Assembly (NCBI GenBank): GCA_963924555.1
Contig: OZ004583.1
Coordinates: forward strand, 5,985,501-6,049,500
DNA length: 64,000 nucleotides
Direction: 5' to 3'
Source: Crambe crambe
Lineage: Eukaryota > Porifera > Demospongiae > Poecilosclerida > Crambeidae
The notes under the pieces are model-generated. The model was not told the origin of the DNA and did not search any database. It was given only the letters and a program-made list of their open reading frames with translations. Position 1 is the stretch's first letter. Each line of letters begins with the position of its first letter. The translations under genes were made by a program, and so were the position numbers. Of the stretch, positions 1 through 10,641 are shown piece by piece.

Positions 1-621
1 TCTTCCAATCCCTCCCTTGACATTTACGAACCTATTCCACCTGACCTGGTGGGCAAGATTCGGAGAGAGGACAATACTGGTCTCGAACTGAAGTCTGAGG
101 GCTTCAAGTGCATACTTGGAACTGCCAGATGTTTTAAAATGTGGCATGAACAGTTTCCAACAGCGCAACATCCTGTCACCATCTCCTTCAGCCCAGGCAT
201 CCCGAAACTCCATCACCAGGCTACCATAGTGGCAGAGCACGCGGGCATAGTTGTAGACAGTGTCATCAGTCACCGTCTCATCTTCACTGTTATCTTCGCC
301 ACTCACAAAAGCTGAGTCTACAAGAGTCATCCGTTCAACAACCTCCTCTGCTATTCCTTTGATAAACAAAAGCTGCTCTGCTGTGCCTGCCTTCTTCAAG
401 CCAGGTGGTACCTTGATGGTCTCATCAAGATTTGAAATCCCAAGAACCTCGCAAGCACAGACCAGCCAATGACCAATCACCACAGTGTTCAGGAAATCAA
501 CAGTGGCATCAACTTGCTTCTTTGGTTCCTTGCCAATAGTGACACGGTTTAGCCTGGTCTTAAAGAAGGCAAGTGTGCCATAATCACCAGATGACTTGCG
601 GTACAGACTCTTCCATGCAAC
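1..621 (-). CDS. DUF6589-type transposon-like protein, 3' exon (runs off left edge)
   Basis: Minus-strand exon open for 207 codons from a clear acceptor (TTACTAG then GTTGCATGG) to the edge of the window, with no stop. Readable motifs are VAWKSLYRKSSGDYGTLAF at the start, DFLNTVVIGHWLVCACEVLG in the middle, and LFMPHFKTSGSSKYALEALR then LSPNLAHQVRWNRFVN near the edge. I recognise these as the C-terminal half of a protein family common in cnidarian and sponge genomes, usually labelled DUF6589 or uncharacterised. I take it to be transposon-derived, but the biochemical role is unknown. It follows the exon at 674-1383 in phase 0, joining LLK to VAWK. The protein continues beyond position 1. Confidence 0.7.
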
Positions 622-673
622 CTAGTAAGATTGTTATTTTATATTATTTTATTATTATTAATATTGTATTTAC

Positions 674-1383
674 TTTCAGCAGGCACACAAGAGCATGCCA
701 ATCCTCAACCACTGGCTCCAATAGTTCCATACGTTCTCGTGGTGTATCCCCATCCATCAGATGCCTCTGTGCCCCAATCTGACGCTCAACTGTGAGATGG
801 TCCCCCCCACAAGCAACTACACGCCCATCGTGGTACCCTTCACCAAGGTAGCCCTGCATAGCACTCATGATATCGATCATGTCCGTATGTTTAGCTTCAT
901 TCTTCATTAGAACATCAAGCACAAACACTTCTGATTTTTTGGACATAACCTTGGAGTACTGATGCTGTTGGGCACAGCCTTAGCAAAAGGCACCAGTCCA
1001 GGAATGTAGTGCGTGAGGATGCGACTGACAAGAACTACCAGGTTCGTCTTCACACTCTGCACATCATCAGACGAAGGAAGGAAGAACTCTAAGGGGGTCT
1101 CATCAAGGGTTGATAGATGACCAATGTGAGGAAGCTCTGGAGCTGGTGTCCGGCTTAGACCAACCATAATGCTGAACATGTGGATCATCTTGCCTCCATG
1201 GTCAGAGCGATAGTCACAAACTTTCTGCTTTTTGTCAACATTGTCACCCCAGTACTTAACCACAGCCCCATCCTTGATCCACTTCTCCAATGGCACCATA
1301 TGCTTCTTGCTCAACTCATCAATCAGATGCAAGGTACTGGAGTAGCTAAGACAGATATTCAGGTGATTGAGTCGACTGTACAT
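674..1383 (-). pseudogene. DUF6589-type protein, central exon with 1-nt frameshift
   Basis: Exon bounded by an acceptor (CTAATATAG) and a donor (GAAA then GTAAAT). The first part reads RLNHLNICLSYSSTLHLIDE, then VVKYWGDNVDKKQKV and GKMIHMFSIMVGLSRTPAPE. The second part, in another frame, reads VVACGGDHLTVERQIGAQRH and LEPVVEDWHALVCLL. The two frames meet near 968-973, where GTGCCCAACAGCATC lacks one base needed to keep frame. The exon is 710 nt, one short of a multiple of three, while both neighbouring exons are in phase 0. This is either a decayed copy or a single-base assembly error. The WGDN and GGDHLTVER words are the family's conserved core. Confidence 0.7.
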
Positions 1384-1448
1384 CTATATTAGGTATATAA
1401 GCAAATTTTTTTATTACGTATAGAATTGTATCAAGGAACAATGGTAAC

Positions 1449-1931
1449 CTGTTTCTCACAGTGGCAGGAGTACATCAACATAGAAGCAAGTGACTGAAGT
1501 CCAGACATGTGACAGTTCCTCTCCTTCAACAGGACTGCAGCTGCAGTGCCAATCCCTGGATGATGTGCTGGGCCAACCTTCTTCTTATTTCTATGGTCAT
1601 TCCTCACAGCTATGGAAGTGAGAATCTTCAGTAATAGTGGGAACTTTGACTCAAGCTCATCTATCAACGTATTCCACTTGAAAATTTTAAGCTGATCCAC
1701 AGGGATGTGTCTGAAGTGAGAAACAGTGGATGTTTGGCATAGCACTGAACACTCTCTATTGATGGACTCTAAGAAGGATGTGAAAATAGCCTCTTTCACT
1801 GCCTCCATTGCCAAAACTGCACTGGCAATAGAAGGGGCATGTCCTTCAAGTAAAGCCATAGCAACTTTGCCTTCAGCATCACCAAGACTCTGAGAAAAGG
1901 ATGTTTCTTGTGATGGATTGTTAACTGTCAC
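1449..1931 (-). CDS. DUF6589-type protein, upstream exon
   Basis: A 161-codon exon flanked by acceptor ATAATACAG and donor CAG then GTTACC, both phase 0. It reads VTVNNPSQETSFSQSLGDAE at the start and contains ESKFPLLLKILTSIAVRNDH and GIGTAAAVLLKERNCHMSGL, ending LASMLMYSCHCEKQ. The PLLL...RNDHRNKKK...AAAVLLKERN pattern precedes the YWGDN block in the family, so exon order is right. It joins the next exon as CEKQ to MYSRLNHL. The exon itself is unbroken. The sequence upstream (1932-2275) is open, with a possible acceptor after a pyrimidine run near 2225, but I could not fit a phase-consistent exon there. Confidence 0.65.
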
Positions 1932-2352
1932 CTGTATTATAATGTGTGTATTCAAGTGGTGATGATGTCCTTTCTCTATGTAAGTTATTCTTACAATTAC
2001 GCTCTTCCTTGATGCCTGCATATTCTCACTACCACCTGTTGAAAAAGGTTATATAACCTTCTTTTTTTTTTTTGGTCTTTCAGCAACTTACATGAAAGTG
2101 TGCAAGAAGAAAGGGGCACTGGTGAAGACACTGTTGATTGAACCACCTCACAAAGAATGCCAACCGACTCTCCTGCTATAAGTGCAGTGTTTCCTCTAGG
2201 GTCAAATTCAATCAGGGTGGCAAAGCTAAGCAGGGGGAGGGTGCAGGAGGGGGGTGTGCGCGGGAGGGGAAGCAAAAATAGAAATGAATCTTTTGTTGTC
2301 TCAATTAGCTCATTTGAATAAGTTAGAAAATGTAATAATTATAACTGTAGGC

Positions 2353-2691
2353 CTAAAAAAAGCTAGTGGTTGTTGCCCTAAGATGATGCTCACGAACCTT
2401 GTCTCTGCGAAATAATTTGCAGGGGATCTCAATCCAAGATATCTTCTTGGTCACTTGATTATACTTATAACAGAGACTACAAAACATTGATGGACCATTT
2501 TTTTCTCTCATCATTTTCAAGAGTAACCATGGAAATTCATTTAGCCAGGCTGGATCAAATCCACTTTCCCTGTGCTTACCCTTTTTTGTCTGCAGTGGTG
2601 GACCAGAATCTGGGTCAGAACTGATATCTGAACTAGTAGTAGGCCTACTAGTGCTAGAAAAGAACTCTGTTATTTTCTTTCTCTTAGCCAT
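2353..2691 (-). CDS. TTF/hAT-type zinc-finger ORF, N-terminal fragment
   Basis: A 112-codon minus-strand ORF starting MAKRKKITEFFSSTSRP. It then has a Ser/Pro-rich linker, FDPAWLNEFPWLLL, MFCSLCYKYNQ and FRRDKVREHHL. The WL-EFPWL...MFC-LC...F---K--HH spacing is that of TTF-type zinc fingers found at the N-terminus of hAT-derived and ZMYM6/DUF4371-like proteins. A stop follows soon after the HH pair, so the dimerisation and transposase parts are missing or lie in another exon. It sits between the ZAD-like exon (2815-3150) and the DUF6589 exons on the same strand. It could be part of that gene or a nested fragment. Confidence 0.5.
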   Translation of the reverse strand: MAKRKKITEFFSSTSRPTTSSDISSDPDSGPPLQTKKGKHRESGFDPAWLNEFPWLLLKMMREKNGPSMFCSLCYKYNQVTKKISWIEIPCKLFRRDKVREHHLRATTTSFF

Positions 2692-2814
2692 TGATAGTTA
2701 TGGGCCACATGGACAGTTTGCTTAGTGTTAAGTGATTGTGGTATGTAACTTTATGTATGTGGTTAAAGTGGCGGCTACAGCTGTGCTAATTAGCCAGACT
2801 ACAAACCACAGTGA

Positions 2815-3150
2815 CTAATTCCTGGAACTACTATTGCCAAACAGGGCGGTAGTCACTTTGTACCTCTTCACGGGACCTCTGATCTTCTCCTGCTTGGACA
2901 GTGATGACTTGGCCAAGACTCTGAAAGCTGTGAGATCTGCAAGGGATTTTTCCAGGGACACAATTCGGTTCTTGCAATTGTCGCAAAAATATTGAGAGAG
3001 TCTATCATTGCAGTCAATTGAAACTTCCAACAGACTTGAAATCCTTGAACTCCACTTGTGTTGGATACCAGAAGAGCTGAACAAGTTAATTGATCTCTTG
3101 GTAGTTGTTTCAGTAGTACATAGTCTACAAACCCTCGTGGTGGAAGCCAT
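2815..3150 (-). CDS. ZAD-like zinc-binding N-terminal exon, probably of the DUF6589-type gene
   Basis: A 111-codon ORF starting MASTTRVCRLC. Cys8-x2-Cys11 and Cys55-x2-Cys58 (YFCDNC) bracket an alpha-rich segment (NLFSSSGIQHKWSSRISSLL), followed by a basic helix. The paired CxxC layout over about 50 residues resembles the zinc-finger-associated (ZAD) fold. The plus-strand protein at 60722 begins with the same layout (Cys12/15 and Cys48/51), which suggests this is the first coding exon of the gene that continues at 1931-1. A possible donor is GAAGAG then GTACAAAG, before the ORF's own stop. The role is probably DNA or protein binding, by inference. Confidence 0.5.
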   Translation of the reverse strand: MASTTRVCRLCTTETTTKRSINLFSSSGIQHKWSSRISSLLEVSIDCNDRLSQYFCDNCKNRIVSLEKSLADLTAFRVLAKSSLSKQEKIRGPVKRYKVTTALFGNSSSRN

Positions 3151-3239
3151 TGTTTATACATGTACGTACATACACGCGCGAGTGTTTTTTTATGAGTAAT
3201 GTCGTCGTGCGTATGTACACACTGATAAGCACATTATTA

Positions 3240-3560
3240 TATAGATAATAACTAGGGTATGTTCGTGTAACATATTCAATCGGCAAGCGAAGCAGTTGGT
3301 GAAAGTCATTTGTACTTTGACTTTTTGGGCTAAGATATTGCAGTGGTTGTGGCAGCTGCATACACAGGAGGCTGTATAATGCTTACCACAAGTACTTAGA
3401 AAGCCAAGTGCCTAAAATCCACTTAGCGCCTTATGGCAAAATGCTTTAGAAAGAAAAATAAGCTCTAGCTGTTCGTTTTAAGTGCACGTTTCATTTCTGG
3501 GGTCAAAGGTCAAACGAACGTATGCGCATCTGCACATTGTAGTAGGCTGGATAATCATTC
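3240..3560. repeat. Dispersed repeat, inverted copy at 48470-48765
   Basis: It contains ACTAGGGTATGTTCGTG, ATATTCAATCGGC and a block ending near GTCAAAGGTCAAACGAACG. The same blocks occur in reverse order and orientation at 48470-48765, and a short end piece is at 29046-29097. Two near-complete inverted copies 45 kb apart mark an interspersed element of roughly 300 bp. No coding capacity was seen. Confidence 0.7.
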
Positions 3561-3574
3561 ACAGTAAATTTTGT

Positions 3575-3686
3575 TAGGTCTAAGTGGGGGAACTAGAATT
3601 TCACTTTTGTATTAGTCTATAGGCAGTGCGCGCAGCTGTCCGAGTCATCCCTACATAGAGAGTGCTACCGCACTCTCTGACTAACA
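3575..3686 (-). mobile_element. Non-autonomous element end with terminal palindrome
   Basis: The end reads TCATCCCTACAT followed by the palindrome AGAGAGTGC-TACC-GCACTCTCT-GA. The inner flank (CTAAGTGGGGGAACTAG and onwards) matches, inverted, the repeats at 20851 and 43650. This is one of about ten copies of this end in the window. Confidence 0.7.
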
Positions 3687-3689
3687 CAG

Positions 3690-4735
3690 GCAGAAATGGC
3701 CAGTCTGCCAAAAGTGACTGGATTTGAAATTCTTGACCCTGTTAAAGTTTACAAGCCACATACAAAATGTACATGAAGCCTACATAACTTTTGAACCAAG
3801 ATAACTTTGGAACCAAATTGGCTTTGAATTAGATCTTGATACCATTCTGAAATTCATCTATATATTTATACACTTGTATGTACGTATGTCCATCACGGTT
3901 CAAAGGTTAATTGGTAACGCGCATGCGTGTCACTCGTGGCAATATGCAAATTCAAAGCAAGGAAGGAAGGGCGGATCAAGCTGCAGTGCAGCTCGTACGT
4001 CCAAGCACTCAAATTTCTAGCTATGGACTTGACTCAACAATGAATTTTGACACTCTAAGTGTCCAACATTACAAAGAGGTGAGGGGAGAAAGAAAGAAAT
4101 ACGGTAGCTACTGCGACTGCAGCATGCCTAGCCAGGCTGGCAAAGATAGAAACAAGCAAGGGGCTGGAGACTGCAGAAAGCCTAGGGCAACGAAGAATGC
4201 ATGACTGCAGCAAGCCTAGATACTCAGAAAACTGCATAGGAAAAGCCTCACTGAAGGAAGAAGAGAACAGCATAGGCTTAGCTAGAAGAAACCAGAAATT
4301 TCAAATGCAAAATAAGATTGCCACAGATTTTCTGTGGGTGCAGGCTAGTAATAATTATTATAATGCTTCAATTTGTTATCTGTGTGAAAGTGTACCTTTT
4401 ATAACAGTGTATTTTACAAAATCATACACCTGCTTTGAAGAAGATAAAAATATGTGTAGCTAGACCATGTTCTAATTATAAGAACAGTACTTGCTTCAAA
4501 CTTTTCGAAAAGTTTTCAGATTCATACCTTTAAGCCTAGTATAAACATTTTAATAAATTGAAGTTGATTAGTGTGTTGACCTGCTTTGAAACATTAGTTA
4601 GTGTGTCTATTTGCTTGTCCTTGAAAACAATTTTGACCAGGAGCAGTAGCTAATTTCTGAAGATGAGGACTACAGTCCACTGACTCAGGCCTGTCTGCCA
4701 AATGTTACTAAATGTACAATTTCAAGCAAGATGTT
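3690..4735. repeat. Decayed interspersed repeat, related copies at 43230-43640 and 45960-46260
   Basis: Shared words include CAGTCTGCCAAA, GTTTACAAGC...ATACAAAATGTACATGAAG, TTTGAAACATTAGTTAGTG and GTGTCTATTTGCTTGTCC. They recur at 7865-8060, 43230-43640 and 45960-46260 in similar order. No convincing gene is seen; the ORFs here are short and do not resemble proteins I know. Confidence 0.55.
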
Positions 4736-4736
4736 A

Positions 4737-5020
4737 TGAAAGGGAAAAAATTTATGCTAAATAAAAAGGCCATGTAGTGTTAGCCTGTACTTTTACCTGA
4801 AGCAGTTTCTGTGAACAAACATCAAAATTATGCTGCCTTCAATAATAATCCCTACATCACTGCCTCCCACCAAGCTACTTTAATTGTTCATGTCAGTGTA
4901 AAAGTTCTGCTTGGTTTAGGCAGTGATGTAGGGATTACTATTGAAGGCAGCATAATTTTGATGTATGTTCACAGAAACTGCTATAGCTAGGTAAAAGCCT
5001 TTTTTCCTTTCACTTGTTTG
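4737..5020. mobile_element. Foldback (MITE-like) element, family 1 copy a
   Basis: Long inverted repeat. The left arm holds TTATGCTAAATAAAAAGG, CTGTGAACAAACATC and AATAATCCCTACATCACTGC. The right arm returns GCAGTGATGTAGGGATTA and TGATGTATGTTCACAG, ending CCTTTCACTTGT. The loop is about 45 nt. A closer inverted-repeat copy is at 10940-11220. The right arm has lost part of its outer segment. Confidence 0.8.
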
Positions 5021-5062
5021 TTTACTTTTTATATGATCTCATTTTTTATTTAGAGAGGCTAG

Positions 5063-5580
5063 CTACCTAGCTAGACCTCGTATCCAGGCTCTAAAATTAT
5101 GCGGAGGCGTAGCTAGCTGGTTGGCATGTGCGTACATGCATGTGATCGTGACAGACGCTCGCACGTGACAAATGACGCCATTAATTTCAAAATGGCTGAC
5201 AGTATCGTTTGTAATGAAAAGTTGTTCGATACGACTGATTAATTTGGAGAAAACCTGTGTGAATAACGATGGTGAAAGCACATTCTGTGATTATAATTGC
5301 ACAAGTTGATATGATTATTGTCGTATGTGAAAGGATCATGGAGTTACAGCCGTCAAAGAAGAAGATGATGATGATTATGAACGAATCATAAAAATTTTAG
5401 ATTTAGACGGCAGCTGGTGCCAATTGTTGACGATGTTCTGGAGGAGTTTGAGCGGACATGTCATCATCTTCTGCATTGTTTTCCAGATGTAAGAAGTTTA
5501 GTTGAGCCTGTAGCAAGAATAGGAGATACAGAGTTTGTATTGTTCTAATGAGAGAAGCCATGCTAACACTACATAGAGAG
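5063..5580. repeat. Repeat flank duplicated at 11225-11730
   Basis: The run containing TTGATATGA, GGATCATGGAGTTACAGCC, AGATTTAGACGGCAGC, TTCTGCATTGTTTTCCAGATG and GTTGAGCCTGTAGCAAGAA appears again at 11225-11730 with small differences, each time immediately after a family 1 foldback. The foldback and this flank were therefore copied together. Both end at an AGAGAGTGCTACC palindrome. Confidence 0.75.
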
Positions 5581-5597
5581 TGCTACCACTCTCTAAT
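5572..5597. repeat. Terminal palindrome AGAGAGTGCTACC(G)CACTCTCT
   Basis: ACATAGAGAGTGCTACC then ACTCTCTAA marks the right end of the repeat block above. One base of the palindrome is missing compared with other copies. Confidence 0.65.
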
Positions 5598-5883
5598 AAG
5601 TTATTAGAGCTTGTTAAAGTTTACAAGCTACATACAAAATGTACATGAAGTCTTATTTTCAAACCAAATTGAGATCTTGATATTATTCTGATATTCATAT
5701 AATTACATGCTTCAAATATTCTACTGTATAGCCGGAAATATTGACGGGAATCATATATGATTTCAGCATTTAATTTGATGGAATCTGAAAGCGTGCAAAG
5801 TAAATAATGTGCGTGCGTCGTGCATGCCAGCTGTGTACAGCTAGCTAGCTTAGATTTAGCATGACCATGAGATCTCCAGTTGT

Positions 5884-5985
5884 GTGTGGAGCCATCATGT
5901 CTACAAAAGCATATGGACTCCAATTCTTGGGAGTGTAAGAAGAGAGACTGATGTTGACAGCGATCCTTATGCTATAAGACGGCTG
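5884..5985 (+). pseudogene. HIRAN-like protein fragment
   Basis: A short plus-strand reading frame gives HHVYKSIWTPILG, then RRETDVDSDPYAI. The HVYK-IWTP...R(E)---DPYA pattern resembles the short HIRAN-like domain of transposon-associated proteins in invertebrates, where it is proposed to bind DNA ends. Only the first strand-loop region is recognisable; the rest of this ORF (to 6114) does not continue the domain. A more decayed inverted relative lies at 6600-6710. Confidence 0.35.
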
Positions 5986-6725
5986 CAATTGTTGGACACA
6001 TCCCTCAAAGAATTTCAGCCACTTGTTCTCTCCTTCTTATTAGCAATGGATGGCTCATTCGTTGCACTATCACAAGTTCAAGGCGTGAGTGAAGTAGTAC
6101 CTTTAGAACAGTGAGTCACTTTATCAATGAGGGTTAATGGTATACTATTAACAGGCATGTAAAGGAGCATGCGCATGACTGGGAAGGTTGCACAGGCACA
6201 TGGTTGTGCAGTAGGGGTGATACTCAAGCAGTGGTCAGACTGAGAAGCAGAAGGCAAGCGTAAGATAGCAGAGCTGAAAAAATTCAGCCTAACAAGGCTT
6301 GGGTCTTATTAAGACCAAGTGCTGGGCACAGCATGGGTATTCACCCAACATGTCTCACCCAAGCTGAACTCATGCATGACCTAATATACCGTATAGCCAG
6401 AAATATTGATGGGAATTATAAGATTTCCTCATAAAAACACCAATGACAGTATTTAGTTTGACGGAATCCAAAAGCGTGCAAAATAAATAATGCATGTGCT
6501 GCTCATGTGTGCTGTGTACAACTAGATAGAACCCTGCAAACTGATAGACCTTTCCTGGGGTAAATTAGAGCAGTAGCACTTTGAACCTGCAAAGCCATCA
6601 CTGTAAAGAAAGACAGCATAAGGATTGCTCTTCTACACTCTAATTCTTCCCGAGTCCATACGCTTTCTTAGACATGATGGCCACTCACACAACTAGAGAA
6701 CTCCATGCTAAACGATGATAGCTAG

Positions 6726-6726
<1 letters not shown>

Positions 6727-6760
<34 letters not shown>
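6727..6760 (+). repeat. Poly-G tract of 34
   Basis: Thirty-four consecutive G on the plus strand, followed directly by AGCTTCCCCC. Such a run can form G-quadruplexes and is prone to length error in sequencing. Confidence 0.95.
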
Positions 6761-6761
<1 letters not shown>

Positions 6762-6769
6762 GCTTCCCC

Positions 6770-8680
6770 CCAAAAATTTCTATTGCTAATACCATTGTAC
6801 ATGTCCATTAACACCCCTGGACATGATGTGGCAATCACACACACACCTATGCCAGGGGAGTATAACTCCAGAGCTGTTTAGAGCAGCAATAAGCAAAATA
6901 TCCTAGCCATACAGTACCATGTCACTACCACACACACTAATTTTCGTGGGTGCTATGAACAACTTTGCTAATGCCTGTAATTCTCAGGAACTGTTGCTCA
7001 TTTTTTGCATGCAGCTTTCATAAGCCAAGGTGATCAACGTAACAGTTAGTTTTTTTTCTATATCTAGCCTAGAGTTTTCAAATCACAAAGTCAGGCATGA
7101 AATAAACAAAAAAATAATTCAGAAAAACTCAATATTATGTAAAATACAGATAAAAGGTGTCTGAGAGTCCCGATTCCAACCAGTGGTTCCTGAGATGTAT
7201 GAGGTAATCAAATTTTTATGGTTTAAGGTATTTTAGCCACACCATGCTCCACCACCTCTAATAACTAATACATAGTGTGTAGATTGATCCTATCTATAAA
7301 ATTATCAGTCTAGCTGCAGTATAAGTGCAGGACAACCTTTTCAAACTCTAGAAATAGAAGCACGGGCGTTGCTTTTGCAAGCATCCTTAAAGTCATTGTT
7401 TGTGCAAAACATCAAGTGGGCATGGTTTGATATCAAAAGGGGTGTGGTTATAAAAAGTGGGCGTGGCCAAAGCAAAAATTTCCCCGTGTGCAAGCACATG
7501 GCTAAATCCCCCCGTTTGGCTTTCTCTCCAGCAAGCACACGCCCTTATCAGGCAGGGCTGGATTCAGGACTGGATTCTCCTTCTTCAGTAGAATATACTT
7601 CAGCAAAGACATACAGTATGACAGCTGCATGTAGTGGTGTGCAATAAATGGCACGCAATATGTGCATGTGTGTGTATTGCGCGAACTTAATTAAACCATG
7701 CAACTTTTTGACGGTTTTATTTTTAGTGATATGATACTTAAACCACCAAAGTGTCAAATTAAAATCTACGTATACATTTCCGGCCACATCAGCTGCTAAG
7801 GGGGGATTGCAGCAAAGCACTCGAGCCCTGTGCCCAGCACAGGTGCACCCTCATCTGGATGTTTTGAAGGAGATCTAGACCATATTCTAAATTGAACAGT
7901 ACTTGTTTCATAACAAGTTACAACTTTTCAGATTCATACCACTGAGCCTGGTATCCAAGCAATAGAAATGCAAACATTTTCTCCCAATAAGTTAAAATTG
8001 AATCTTAGTGTGTTGACCTGCTTTGAAACATTAGTTAGTGTGTCTATTTGCTTGTCCTTTAATCAACACTCCATCAGCTGTGTGGGTAGCATGATGCTTT
8101 CTTGATTTTGAATCTGACAGTGCATCATGCTTACCTCAAAGACTGCTGCGATAAATTAAGGAAGGGTATGTAACTACTAATGAAGTAAGTCAGTAGACTT
8201 CCAACTGACATGAGAGTGTGGCAAAGCTAAGAAGCAACTGTCTATACAGTGGCATAGAAGACAATTTAGAGACTCCACAGGCTAAATTTTTGACCTTTTA
8301 TATTTAACCTGATTTTAGACATAAGTGTAAAATAAGAGAATGAAATTAAGCTCTCAAATCACCAAGCTGGACTGGCCCTTATAGGTATGTTTGCTAACTC
8401 ATTACCACATACACAATATTCACATACTTACAGATTCAAAATTCATAAAACTTTCTGTACATAATATGCACAGTAGCGTAGCCTACTGATTAACGACCAG
8501 AAGTTATTCCTCGCACCATAACTCCCTCACCGATGGTCGTCAAAGTCTCACACAACAACCATATTAAAGATAATTTCATCCTCTATAACGTCATATGAAT
8601 TATTTTTCTCACAATTGGATAGAAATTTTGCTATGCTGAATCTACTACGTCAAGTGTGAAATCATTTATCGACCACCATT
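6770..8680. other. No gene seen
   Basis: AT-rich sequence with short ORFs that resemble nothing I recognise. It contains a piece of the 3690-4735 repeat family at 7865-8060. It lies downstream of the last readable exon of gene B. Confidence 0.5.
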
Positions 8681-8689
8681 ACCTATTTT

Positions 8690-9300
8690 CGACCACCCGT
8701 TGAAAATCATAATATCAATCATCGTCTGTTCCATTCTTTCTTTCAGTTTTGCTCCACTACATGTTAGGGCCCTTAAAAAGATACTGTTATACTATTTTAT
8801 GCTATAAAATACACAAATTATATAAAAAATGAACGAAGTTTTTCAATCATAAACTGCTTCACGATTTAACGGTGGGATGGAACTGCTGCAGAAGCTCTCC
8901 TTTTCGCTGGATTCAGGTGATACTTGTCAGACACAGTCATCATTGGTATGTGTTACATATTCTACAGAATCCAGTCATAATCTATCCATACAGTCCTCAC
9001 TAAACAAGCACCAAATTCGACTCTAAGTCGATAGCTTTCTTAGTTTTTAGCGATCTTCCGGAGCCAATGGCGATGGGTAACGTGAGCTAGTAACTTACTT
9101 CATACTGCAGTCGATAAATACTTGCTGTTGAAATCCTGTTTTCTCTCTAGAGCTTGTAAGTTTTTCCCATATATTTTCAATGCAGCCATTTTCTTAGACT
9201 CTGTTCACGTTTGCTTACTACCGTAGACTTTCCGTGTACTAAGTAGTCGATAATTGGTGCTGTGACGGTCGATAATAGGTGCCGGTTTATAATTGGTAGC
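8690..9300. repeat. Dispersed repeat, direct copy at 11850-12430
   Basis: Shared words in the same order: TTTTCGACCAC, AATATCAATCATCGTCT, TTTGCTCCACTACATGT, CTGCAGAAGCTCTCCTTTT, CACTAAACAAGCACCAA, ACTACCGTAGACTTTCCG and AGTAGTCGATAAT. The two copies flank gene B exons 8 to 10, so an unequal exchange between them could delete or duplicate that block. Confidence 0.8.
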
Positions 9301-9384
9301 CTATGCTATGTGAAACATAATGAAACCATGCATGACTGTAATAGCAGCAACATTACCCCTTTAAGTTTCAATGCTAATAGGCAG

Positions 9385-9653
9385 TTATTGGTGTGTGTAA
9401 GTCTCACCTTTCACATACTTGGTGGTCACACCCTCAGCAAGTGCATGGTAACCTGCATACCTGAGTGCCCTGGCCAATTCCTCCCAATCAATAGCAGGGT
9501 TAAGACACACCATGATCTCAGCTAAGGCTTTCTTTGGTGTAGTACTCTCACTGGACTCGATTCTTTCTATTAGATGTAGATATCGTGCCACTTTCTCCCA
9601 ATCTTCCACTTCCTCCAACACCTTGTTTATTCTCTCAATGCTGAAGTTGGAAT
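9385..9653 (-). CDS. Gene B exon 10, Death-fold type III (second copy)
   Basis: Acceptor TCATTGACAG, then a phase 1 start: DSNFSIERINKVLEEVEDWE at the beginning and IDWEELARALRYAGYHALAE near the end. A donor (AAAG then GTGAGA) lies at 9408, but reading through gives a stop at 9385 after KGETYTHQ. Either the gene ends here or another exon follows that I cannot see. The DW-----YL start and DWEELARAL core match the exon at 12590-12841, so this is the second copy of that module member. With exons 1 to 9 it gives an uninterrupted frame of about 748 residues. Death folds pair with like folds in apoptosis and innate immune signalling. Confidence 0.75.
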
Positions 9654-9874
9654 CTGTCAATGATGAAATGAAGATGTACAGGTATAATTATTCCAACACG
9701 ATTACTCAAAAACTAAGTGACTATCCCATGCATTGTAGAATGAGAATTAGAATAGTATTGTGCACATAGCTACACATCATACACGAGTCAATAAATTTCC
9801 CCTACAGCATGTGCACACCTGTACTGATCATTCTGGCTATAGCTGTAATGGATCACTAAAAACAACTAACTCAC

Positions 9875-10168
9875 CTCTAGTACAATAATCACAAGCTTTA
9901 ATGGCTACGTCAACCTCTTTGACAGATTTATAAAATGCAGCTGTAGCAATTGCCTTCCAAGTAGGTTGATCTGGATGGCTACTGATGTAACACATGGCAG
10001 CTGCTTTCACTTGCTGCTCCTCACTGGGTATATCATACTCAATACGCTCCATTAGATAATAGAATGGTCCGTAGCCACTGGAATCATCTACACAGTACAT
10101 AATGTCCAATGGTGACTTCTTTGCACTCATCAGTACAGTCGTCAGGTTCTCAACTGTCATTGTGGGGT
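9875..10168 (-). CDS. Gene B exon 9, Death-fold type II (second copy)
   Basis: A 98-codon phase 1-1 exon between acceptor TTTCCTTGCAG and donor AGAG then GTGAGT. It starts DPTMTVENLTTVLMSAKKSP and contains EEQQVKAAAMCYISSHPDQP, then TWKAIATAAFY and VDVAIKACDYCTRG. The PTWKAIA helix fits the conserved Trp helix of Death domains. The segment before it is atypical and long, with Asp/Ser/Tyr-rich sequence. The exon is clearly paralogous to 13939-14214 (AAA--YI-SH...SWK). As a Death domain it is divergent; the assignment leans on its neighbours. Confidence 0.65.
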
Positions 10169-10641
10169 CTGCAAGGAAAACTTGATTACAGCTAGAACTG
10201 AATGGAAATAATGACCTATGACACAATAGCTACTTTAATCACTTAAAGGGAATTGTCTATGGAAGGGATAGTTTGTGTCATGAAACCATAGAGTTATTTT
10301 GGATTCCACTGTATCCCATATGAACCATACACTGCAATTTAGTTGCTATGGCATGTACACATGCTATTGAGATCTTACAATTAAAGCATGGAATTTGATA
10401 GAGGTTACAAAGTTGAATTCAAGTGATCCATGTATTATGCTGTTTGAGAATAAGTGTTCTAAAATCCGTAATCATAAAGCAAATTGTATTGCAGCCATAC
10501 AGCTAGCTGATGGGATGTACTAGTTGACAGAGTCAGTCAATAACCGTTACACTTAATACAGTTCAATTAGCTAGCACTATTAGAGTCTAAAGTTAGGAGA
10601 GGGATGTGTGTTATGGAATAAGGAGATTTCCCCTAAATTAC

